Source: Pedobacter sp. (lineage in GTDB: Bacteria; Bacteroidota; Bacteroidia; Sphingobacteriales; Sphingobacteriaceae). Taken from it: a DNA stretch of 7,637 nt. Location of the stretch: the NCBI GenBank assembly GCA_028287885.1, contig JAQBOT010000197.1:1-7637 (forward strand). Direction: 5' to 3'. Below are positions 1-6,188 of this stretch, piece by piece (positions within the stretch are counted from its first letter, which is position 1; each line of letters starts with the position of its first letter). The notes under the pieces are model-generated. The model had not been told where the DNA came from. It ran no database searches and saw only the letters and a program-made list of their open reading frames with translations. The position numbers and the translations under genes are program-made.

Positions 1-1317
1 TGCGGCACCAATTGCAGATGCGTCTTCCGTTTGTACAAGCAGCAATTTTTTGCCGGTTAGGTCTGATAGCACTTGCAGCCATAATGGAGAATGGATGAAC
101 CCACCGCTAACGTGCAGCTGCTCAATGTTCCCGACCGATTGCTCGACAGTTACAAGCACCTGATTTAATGCGAAGCATACACCTTCAAGCACTGCCCTGA
201 GGAAATCTGCAATGTTATGGTGCGGCCTAAGGCCGATGAAAGCGGCACTGGCGGCAGTGTCCCAATATGGCGCACGTTCACCCGTTAAATAAGGCAAGAA
301 CAGCAGCTTTTCGGCGGCAAAAGGTTGTTGTTGTATAATGGAGAAAAATATGTTGTAGGTATCCCCTGTTGAAGCTGGATTATTCAGGAATTTCTTAATT
401 GCCCAATCTATTGCCAGGCCACCATTGTTAACGGGGCCACCGCATATATAAGTCTTTTCGTCGAGGAGGTAATTGAACGTCATTGCCCGAAAGTCATACA
501 CCGGTTTGTCACTTGTAACGCGCACGGCACCACTTGTACCAATGGTAAGCGCTGCTTTCCTGGCGTCGATTACTGCACTACCCAGGTTGGCACAACACCC
601 GTCGCTAGCCCCGATGATAACCTTAGTGTCTTTGGGAAGATCCATTTCAATCGCAACATCTTCCTGAATCTGGTCTCTTAAAAAGCTTGTGTTTACTGGC
701 TCAGACAACTGCGATATATTCAAGCCAACTGTATCAATAATCGTTTCACTCCAACATAGTTTGATGATGTCAAACATACCAGTTGCAGAGGCAATGGAGT
801 AGTCGATCTCAAATGTGGCGAATAGCTTGAACCAAATGAATTCTTTAATCGAGATAAACTTGAAAGTTTCGGTATAAAGGGATGGCTTATTTTGTTTGAT
901 CCAGAGTATCTTACTCAAAGGAGCCATGGCATGCAAAGGTGTGCCTGATGTTCTATAGATCTGCTCGCCTTGCTCACTGGCCTTCAGTCCTTCTGCAATC
1001 GCCTCGCTCCGGGCATCTGCCCAGGTGATCATATTCATTAAAGCTCTTCCAAGTTCGTTTACCGGAATAATACTGTGCATCGCGCTGCTTAAACTTAGCG
1101 CCACTGGTTCATAACCAATATGCCCTGTAGTTTTGCTAACACATTCTTTAAATGCCGCCCATATGCGCTCAGGATCCTGTTCGCTGTAACCAGGTTCCGG
1201 CTGTATGGTTGGATAGGAGGACTGAGCAACATGCAGGATGTTTCCCTTTAAGTCAATTGAGACCGCTTTTGTGCTGCCAGTTCCAATATCTATACCAATA
1301 ATATAAGGTTCATGCAT
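1..1317 (-). CDS. FGGY-family carbohydrate kinase, probable gluconokinase (C-terminus beyond window)
   Basis: Cytoplasmic sugar kinase that probably phosphorylates D-gluconate to 6-phosphogluconate with ATP, feeding the pentose phosphate or Entner-Doudoroff routes. Reading back from the ATG at 1317-1315 gives 439 codons without a stop, running off the left edge; full-length relatives have roughly 490-510 residues, so about 50-70 are missing. The N-terminal phosphate-binding motif is GIDIGTGSTKA (residues 8-18). MAPLSKILW (131-139) fits FGGY signature 1. ASDGCCANLGS (237-247) holds the expected catalytic base Asp239, and TIGTSGAVR (258-266) follows. TGERAPYW (about 345-352) and the ATP-side VSGGF motif (about 403-407) are also intact. 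ITWADAR near residue 100 and the SDG/TIGTSGAVR combination resemble gluconokinases more than xylulokinases or glycerol kinases, but sugar specificity is inferred. It diverges from the ABC exporter genes. No frameshift was found when the whole frame was translated. Confidence 0.88.
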   Translation of the reverse strand, partial: MHEPYIIGIDIGTGSTKAVSIDLKGNILHVAQSSYPTIQPEPGYSEQDPERIWAAFKECVSKTTGHIGYEPVALSLSSAMHSIIPVNELGRALMNMITWADARSEAIAEGLKASEQGEQIYRTSGTPLHAMAPLSKILWIKQNKPSLYTETFKFISIKEFIWFKLFATFEIDYSIASATGMFDIIKLCWSETIIDTVGLNISQLSEPVNTSFLRDQIQEDVAIEMDLPKDTKVIIGASDGCCANLGSAVIDARKAALTIGTSGAVRVTSDKPVYDFRAMTFNYLLDEKTYICGGPVNNGGLAIDWAIKKFLNNPASTGDTYNIFFSIIQQQPFAAEKLLFLPYLTGERAPYWDTAASAAFIGLRPHHNIADFLRAVLEGVCFALNQVLVTVEQSVGNIEQLHVSGGFIHSPLWLQVLSDLTGKKLLLVQTEDASAIGAA

Positions 1318-1367
1318 GTATAACCTGCTATAGGAACCCTAATATAGAAAAGAGTTTTTAAACGGCG

Positions 1368-1384
1368 CTATATGACGTCTATAG
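1368..1384. promoter_or_regulatory. Near-palindrome in divergent intergenic region, possible operator
   Basis: CTATA (1368-1372) and TATAG (1380-1384) form inverted arms around TGACGTC, whose GACGTC part is itself palindromic but one base off centre. A further copy of the self-complementary hexamer CTATAG lies at 1328-1333, 51 bases from the one at 1379-1384. The position between the kinase start and the exporter promoter would suit a regulator acting on either gene. This rests on symmetry alone and could be chance in AT-rich intergenic DNA. Confidence 0.25.
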
Positions 1385-1420
1385 TTAAAGCGATTGTTTT
1401 TCTTATTCTTATTTATTCAT

Positions 1421-1431
1421 GTATTTTTGAC
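1421..1431 (+). promoter_or_regulatory. Bacteroidota-type -7 promoter element for the exporter operon
   Basis: TATTTTTG at 1422-1429 matches the Bacteroidota -7 consensus TAnnTTTG exactly. The best upstream partner is TTG at 1394-1396, which leaves a spacer of about 25 bases, somewhat long for a -33 element. Initiation a few bases downstream would give a short leader of about 15-20 bases before the ATG at 1454 and would place the upstream TTG codon outside the transcript. The 11-base string GTATTTTTGAC recurs upstream of the metallophosphoesterase gene at 6143-6133. Confidence 0.55.
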
Positions 1432-1453
1432 AGACCTGTACAACCTGGATCCG

Positions 1454-3193
1454 ATGAAGGAAAAAACAAAGGCTGCTAAAAAACCCAGTATTTTTAGCCT
1501 GCTAAAACCCTATAAAAAACTAATATCCTATCTCATACTTTTTGCCCTCCTAAGTAACGGAATCAACCTGATCTTACCGAAGATCATCTCCTACGGTATC
1601 GATTCCTATTCTATGGGCGATTTTAGAATGGAGCGCATCCTTCTGTATTTTTCTATAGCGATTGTACTGGTTTTTATTTTCACTTACCTGCAAAGTATCG
1701 TGCAAACCTATGCTTCCGAGCGTGTTGCAAGAGATTTAAGAAGCCGGCTTTCTGATCAGATCTCGCGGCAGAGTCATGCTTTTATAACCGAGGCCAACCC
1801 CGCTAAGTTGCTCACGAACCTAACTGCTGACGTGGATTCCATTAAGTTGTTCGTCTCTCAAGCGATCGTTTCCATTGCCTCATCCATCTTTTTAATTGTG
1901 GGTGCAAGTATTCTTTTGTTATCGATTAACTGGAAATTGGCACTAGCCATTATAGCCATTATTCCAATTATCGGTGGAACATTCTATCTTGTACTAAGGA
2001 AGGTTAAGGTCCTTTTTAAAGAAAGCCGCGAAGTTATCGACTGGCTTAACAAAGTAATCAATGAGAGCATTATGGGCTCGGCGATCATTCGTGTAATAAA
2101 CTCCCAGCAAATTGAATATGATAAGTTTATCACGGCAAATGCTAGAGCAAGAGATCTTGGCTTATCGATCTTAAAGCTTTTCGCAGGTTTAATCCCATTA
2201 ATTATTTTCGTCTCGAACATGGCTGGATTAACAATCCTGCTTTTGGGAGGCCACTTTGTGATTACAGGAAGCATGACGCTGGGTCAGTTCGCTGCGTTTA
2301 ACAGCTATTTGGCCATCCTGATCTTTCCGATTTTGGTCATCGGTTTTATGAGCAACGTAATCGCCCAGGCCTCGGCCTCTTATCAGCGGATTGAAAATGT
2401 GTTGAATAGCCCTAAGCTTAATCACCCGGGAACAATAACCGAGATCATGAAGGGCGACGTGAAGTTAGAAAACGTGGCCTTGAATTTTGGCCAAAAGCCA
2501 GCGCTGAAGGGCATAAGTTTCGAGCTGAAGGCTGGTAGTAAAACAGCGATCATTGGGCCAACAGCTGCTGGGAAAAGTCAGTTGTTATACATACTATCAG
2601 GCTTAATTCCCCCAAGCTCGGGAGAACTGTTCTACAACGGTCACAACATCAATGCGTACATGCCCGAAGCATTTCACAGCCAGGTTGGTTTTGTATTTCA
2701 GGACAGCATTATTTTTAACATGAGCATTCGGGAGAATATCGCCTTCAGCGACACGGTTACGGACGAGTCCCTTCAAAAGGCGATCGACACGGCAGAACTT
2801 CAGGATTTCGTTTCCTTACTGCCTGAAAGGCTTGATACAGTTGTTTCGGAAAGGGGTTCCAATTTATCCGGCGGTCAGAAGCAAAGGATCATGCTGGCCA
2901 GAGCGCTTGCCTTAAATCCTAAGGTTTTGTTGCTGGATGATTTCACTGCCCGGGTGGACAGCAATACAGAGCGAAGAATCCTTGAAAATGTACAAAATAA
3001 CTATCCCGATCTGACATTGCTCTCTGTTACCCAAAAGGTTGCTTCGGTTACACATTACGACAAAGTGATTTTGCTTATGCAAGGTGAAATTATTGCACAG
3101 GGGACACACCAGGAATTGATAAAAACCAGTCCGGAGTACGTTCAGATCCATACCTCACAACAGAGTACAAGCAACTATGAATTACAATCTTAA
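1454..3193 (+). CDS. Heterodimeric ABC exporter, half with degenerate ATPase core (MdlA / BmrC / TM287 type)
   Basis: Half-transporter of the inner membrane, 579 residues, expected to pair with the next gene's product to expel drugs, lipids or peptides; the substrate is unknown. The membrane domain has six predicted helices at about residues 24-45, 61-83, 137-158, 162-181, 242-264 and 280-300. The nucleotide-binding domain follows: A-loop aromatic Phe345, Walker A GPTAAGKS (368-375), Q-loop Gln416, intact signature LSGGQ (471-475), Walker B LLLDD (492-496). Asp496 stands where the catalytic Glu normally is, and Gln527 (SVTQKV) replaces the switch-loop His. These two changes mark the degenerate subunit of heterodimeric exporters. 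The frame also stays open back to TTG 1394, but that extension would cover the promoter-like box, while ATG 1454 begins the normal family N-terminus. The last 17 bases overlap the partner gene. Confidence 0.93.
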   Translation: MKEKTKAAKKPSIFSLLKPYKKLISYLILFALLSNGINLILPKIISYGIDSYSMGDFRMERILLYFSIAIVLVFIFTYLQSIVQTYASERVARDLRSRLSDQISRQSHAFITEANPAKLLTNLTADVDSIKLFVSQAIVSIASSIFLIVGASILLLSINWKLALAIIAIIPIIGGTFYLVLRKVKVLFKESREVIDWLNKVINESIMGSAIIRVINSQQIEYDKFITANARARDLGLSILKLFAGLIPLIIFVSNMAGLTILLLGGHFVITGSMTLGQFAAFNSYLAILIFPILVIGFMSNVIAQASASYQRIENVLNSPKLNHPGTITEIMKGDVKLENVALNFGQKPALKGISFELKAGSKTAIIGPTAAGKSQLLYILSGLIPPSSGELFYNGHNINAYMPEAFHSQVGFVFQDSIIFNMSIRENIAFSDTVTDESLQKAIDTAELQDFVSLLPERLDTVVSERGSNLSGGQKQRIMLARALALNPKVLLLDDFTARVDSNTERRILENVQNNYPDLTLLSVTQKVASVTHYDKVILLMQGEIIAQGTHQELIKTSPEYVQIHTSQQSTSNYELQS

Positions 3194-4937
3194 CAAGATT
3201 AATAATAAAGAAAAGAAGACTTCAACGATTGCTGCTTTAAAGAAGTTACTTGAGCTGATTTCGGCTGAGAAAGCCAACCTCTGGATGGCGCTGATTGCCA
3301 TACTTGTGAACTCAACATTGTTGCTGCTTGGACCACTGATCATCGGACATACGATAGATGCCTATGTGCGCACAAAACAGTTTAACGGTGTTCTGTTGTT
3401 TTCCGCGCTTTTATTTGGGATGTACCTGATCACCTTGGTAACCGGATATTTTCAAACGAAACTGATGGGCGGTGTTGGCCAGCGAATGCTCTACACTTTA
3501 CGTAACGCAATCTTTAATAAGTTACAGGAACTTCCTGTATCATTTTTCAACCAAAACAAAGCTGGAGATCTGATTTCCAGGGTAAACAACGACACGGATA
3601 AGTTGAACCAGTTCTTCTCTCAATCCCTAATGCAGTTTGTTGGCAGCATAGTGACCATGACGGGTGCAGGTGTTTTCCTCTTGGCGATTAATATTAAGCT
3701 TGGGCTTGCCGCTTTATCACCGGCTATTTTCATCCTTGTTTTTACTGGTATAGTGTCCCCCTGGGTAAAAAAGAGAAACGCATCAAACTTGAAAAGCGTA
3801 GGGGGTATGAGCGCAGAGATACAAGAAAGCTTAAATAATTTCAAGGTTATCATAGCCTTTAACAGGCGGGACTACTTCAGAAAGCGATTTGATCAGGCGA
3901 ACCAAGAGAACTATAAAACTGCGATTGCAGCTGGCCTAGCAAACAACGTTTTTGTGCCTGTTTACGGCATGTTTTCTTCTCTTGCTCAATTGATTGTCCT
4001 ATCCTATGGCATTTACTTAATCAGTCGCGGAGAGTTTACTATCGGACTTCTTGTGAGTTATTTTGCTTATGCAACAAACTTTTACAATCCACTAAGGCAG
4101 CTTGCCGCACTTTGGGCGAATTTCCAGGTGGCTATGGCAGGCTGGGACCGGATCACAGAAATTCTCTCCTTAACAACCGACCTTAAACAAAGTGAGGATA
4201 TCACGGGAGAAAAATCAAATGCAGTTCTTGAATTCAGGGATGTGCATTTCAGCTATACTGAAGGGGAGGAGATACTACACCATATAAGTTTTAAGTTGGA
4301 GAAGGGCAAGACCTATGCACTGATTGGCCCAACCGGCGGTGGGAAAACGACCACAGCCTCCTTGATTGCACGGCTGTATGATCCTACTCAGGGTAGGGTC
4401 CTTTTAAATGGCAAAGATATCCGCTCGTATTCTCCAGAGGAAAGGACACAAAAAATCGGCTTTATTTTACAGGAACCTTTTCTATTTACAGGAACAGTAA
4501 GGGAAAATATCATTTATGGTAATTTAAAGTACAAAGATTACACGAATGCCGAATTGGAAAAGGTAATTGAGAAGGCGCATCTAAGAGAGTTGATACTTCT
4601 TTTTGATGAAGGCTTAGAGACCAGTGTAATTTCGGGATCAGACAACATCAGCCTTGGGCAGAAACAACTTATTGCTTTTATGCGGGCAGTACTCCGAAAT
4701 CCTGACATACTTATCCTGGATGAAGCTACAGCGAACATCGATACGATTACGGAAAAGTTGTTGGCTATTATTCTTGAGCATCTATCTAAAGAAACCGTAT
4801 TGGTTGTTATTGCACATAGATTGAATACGATCGAAAATGCAGACGAGATTTTCTTCGTCAACGCAGGTGAAGTCGTTCGCGCAGGAACGATGCAACATGC
4901 CATGGACATGCTTCTAGAAGGAAAACGAAATAGCTAA
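3177..4937 (+). CDS. Heterodimeric ABC exporter, half with canonical ATPase core (MdlB / BmrD / TM288 type)
   Basis: Second half-transporter, 586 residues, and the expected catalytic partner of the preceding gene's product. It has a cytoplasmic N-terminal tail of about 35 residues and six predicted membrane helices near 36-58, 71-93, 152-172, 174-194, 258-282 and 288-305. Its nucleotide-binding domain has A-loop Tyr360, Walker A GPTGGGKT (384-391), Q-loop Gln432, Walker B LILDE (512-516) with catalytic Glu516, and switch His547 (IAHRL). The signature is ISLGQ (491-495) in place of LSGGQ. That is the complementary defect expected here: this signature faces the degenerate Walker motifs of the partner, while the partner's intact LSGGQ faces this subunit's active Walker site. 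The start overlaps the upstream gene by 17 bases, which suggests translational coupling. The stop codon TAA overlaps the stop of the convergent metallophosphoesterase gene. The transported substrate cannot be read from the sequence. Confidence 0.94.
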   Translation: MNYNLNKINNKEKKTSTIAALKKLLELISAEKANLWMALIAILVNSTLLLLGPLIIGHTIDAYVRTKQFNGVLLFSALLFGMYLITLVTGYFQTKLMGGVGQRMLYTLRNAIFNKLQELPVSFFNQNKAGDLISRVNNDTDKLNQFFSQSLMQFVGSIVTMTGAGVFLLAINIKLGLAALSPAIFILVFTGIVSPWVKKRNASNLKSVGGMSAEIQESLNNFKVIIAFNRRDYFRKRFDQANQENYKTAIAAGLANNVFVPVYGMFSSLAQLIVLSYGIYLISRGEFTIGLLVSYFAYATNFYNPLRQLAALWANFQVAMAGWDRITEILSLTTDLKQSEDITGEKSNAVLEFRDVHFSYTEGEEILHHISFKLEKGKTYALIGPTGGGKTTTASLIARLYDPTQGRVLLNGKDIRSYSPEERTQKIGFILQEPFLFTGTVRENIIYGNLKYKDYTNAELEKVIEKAHLRELILLFDEGLETSVISGSDNISLGQKQLIAFMRAVLRNPDILILDEATANIDTITEKLLAIILEHLSKETVLVVIAHRLNTIENADEIFFVNAGEVVRAGTMQHAMDMLLEGKRNS

Positions 4938-6121
4938 TTAGTTCTTCTAAGTTCGATGACCGTGATTTCAGGCCAGATTCCGATCCTGCCTGAAAACCCC
5001 AAAAAGCCAAATCCCCGGTTTATATTGAGAACCCGCCCATCTTCTTTCTTTATTCCAGCCCAATGTGCATAGCGGTATTTCACGGGGCTCCATTTAATTC
5101 CAAAAGCCTCGATTCCAAACTGCATACCATGTGTGTGCCCTGATAGGGTGAGATGTACTTTAGCCGGCTCGGTTTTTACTTCTGTTTCCCAGTGGCTAGG
5201 GTCATGAGATAGGAGGATTTTAAATTCAGACGGTTTAACATGCTTCAGGGCGCTCTTCAGATCACCCCTCTGGCCAAAACCCAAGCCCCAGTTCTCAACG
5301 CCGGCGAGTATAATCTTTTGTCCATCTTTCTTTAGTTCGACATGCTCATCCAACAGCAACTTGTAGCCGAGTTGTTGGTGATAGCTTTTTAGATGCTCTA
5401 AATTTTCACGTTTCTTATGCTCTGTTTCCCACTTCACATAGTCGCCGTAATCATGATTTCCAAGCACGGAGAACTGCCCATAAGGAGCCTTTATCTGTGC
5501 AAAGTATTCGATCCAGGGCAGGATCTCTGAAGCTTTATTGTTTACCAAATCACCGGTAAAGACAAAAAGATCGGATTGCTGCTCATTAATTAGATCGATA
5601 CCTTTTTGGATGGCTTTTTTATTCTTAAAACTGCCCGCATGTACGTCTGAAATTTGGGTTATGGTAAAACCTTCAAATGCCTCTGGCAGGTCTTCGAAAG
5701 TTAAGATGTGTTTTATTACCCGATAGGCATATTTACCTTGGATCATTCCGTAAAGAAAGACCATAATCGTTGATATAAACATGCAAAAGGCAAATGTTAC
5801 CCATTTCAGATTTCTACTTTCTCCGGAAACTAATCTGTATAGATCTCCGGGAATTAGAAAGATGGCAAACACAAGTTCGCTGATGAGCAATATTAAAAAA
5901 GCATGCGTTGAAACTTTGAAAAAAGTGTCCATGCCTCGGCTTTCAATTCTTCGGAAGGAAGATATTAATGCAGCGGAGATGCCAAGCACGGTGGTCCAGA
6001 ATATCAATGAAGTTAGTGGACTTAAGACTAAGGTTTTAAATCCAGATAGAACGTAAAAATTAAGACTTAAGAATAGGATTATAAAAATGAGTATAGGGAG
6101 GAGGGGAATTCTTCTTTTCAT
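4934..6121 (-). CDS. Membrane-anchored calcineurin-like metallophosphoesterase (YkuE-like)
   Basis: Predicted binuclear-metal phosphoesterase of 395 residues. The N-terminal third holds about four membrane helices (near residues 5-27, 32-54, 69-92 and 108-128). The catalytic domain begins at about 150. Its motifs occur in the standard order: SDVH (Asp159, His161), GDLVN (Asp191), GNHD (Asn222, His223, Asp224), LLSHDP (His306) and GHTHGMQ (His329, His331). These supply the full expected metal-ligand set, so it should be active. The C-terminal GRIGIWPEITVIEL closes the fold as in YkuE-like relatives. Those relatives act on phosphodiester or pyrophosphate substrates, including lipid-linked ones such as UDP-diacylglucosamine in LpxG, but the substrate here is unknown. 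The start ATG lies 11 bases beyond a TAnnTTTG box. It is convergent with the exporter genes and diverges from the HD gene. Confidence 0.9.
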   Translation of the reverse strand: MKRRIPLLPILIFIILFLSLNFYVLSGFKTLVLSPLTSLIFWTTVLGISAALISSFRRIESRGMDTFFKVSTHAFLILLISELVFAIFLIPGDLYRLVSGESRNLKWVTFAFCMFISTIMVFLYGMIQGKYAYRVIKHILTFEDLPEAFEGFTITQISDVHAGSFKNKKAIQKGIDLINEQQSDLFVFTGDLVNNKASEILPWIEYFAQIKAPYGQFSVLGNHDYGDYVKWETEHKKRENLEHLKSYHQQLGYKLLLDEHVELKKDGQKIILAGVENWGLGFGQRGDLKSALKHVKPSEFKILLSHDPSHWETEVKTEPAKVHLTLSGHTHGMQFGIEAFGIKWSPVKYRYAHWAGIKKEDGRVLNINRGFGFLGFSGRIGIWPEITVIELRRTN

Positions 6122-6132
6122 AGCAGGTAAAG

Positions 6133-6143
6133 GTCAAAAATAC
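6133..6143 (-). promoter_or_regulatory. Bacteroidota-type -7 promoter element for the metallophosphoesterase gene
   Basis: On the minus strand TATTTTTG (6142-6135) matches TAnnTTTG exactly, within the same 11-base string GTATTTTTGAC found before the exporter operon. Only a weak TTAG about 18 bases further upstream could serve as a -33 element. Initiation a few bases past the box would leave a leader of under about 12 bases before the ATG at 6121, too short for a usual ribosome-binding site; weak or absent Shine-Dalgarno sequences are normal in this phylum. Confidence 0.5.
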
Positions 6144-6188
6144 GATTTAAGAATTTGATTCTAATGTGTTTATGACCATCTTTAATAT

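Noticed and set aside
473..667. Short plus-strand open frame opposite the kinase gene
   Set aside because: It lies antisense to a continuous kinase frame with all family motifs and has no recognisable domain of its own.
1984..2425. Minus-strand open frames inside the first exporter gene
   Set aside because: They are antisense to well-conserved membrane-domain coding sequence, with compositions typical of shadow frames and no motifs.
4538..4909. 123-codon minus-strand open frame within the second exporter gene
   Set aside because: It covers the antisense of the Walker B, signature and H-loop region, so codon constraint on the true gene explains it.
4900..4990. Intrinsic terminator at the convergent gene junction
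   Set aside because: The stop codons overlap, and no GC-rich hairpin followed by a T-run was seen right around the junction.
5781..6056. 91-codon plus-strand open frame opposite the phosphoesterase N-terminus
   Set aside because: It is antisense to the membrane-helix region; the minus-strand gene has the full catalytic motif set downstream and a promoter box upstream.
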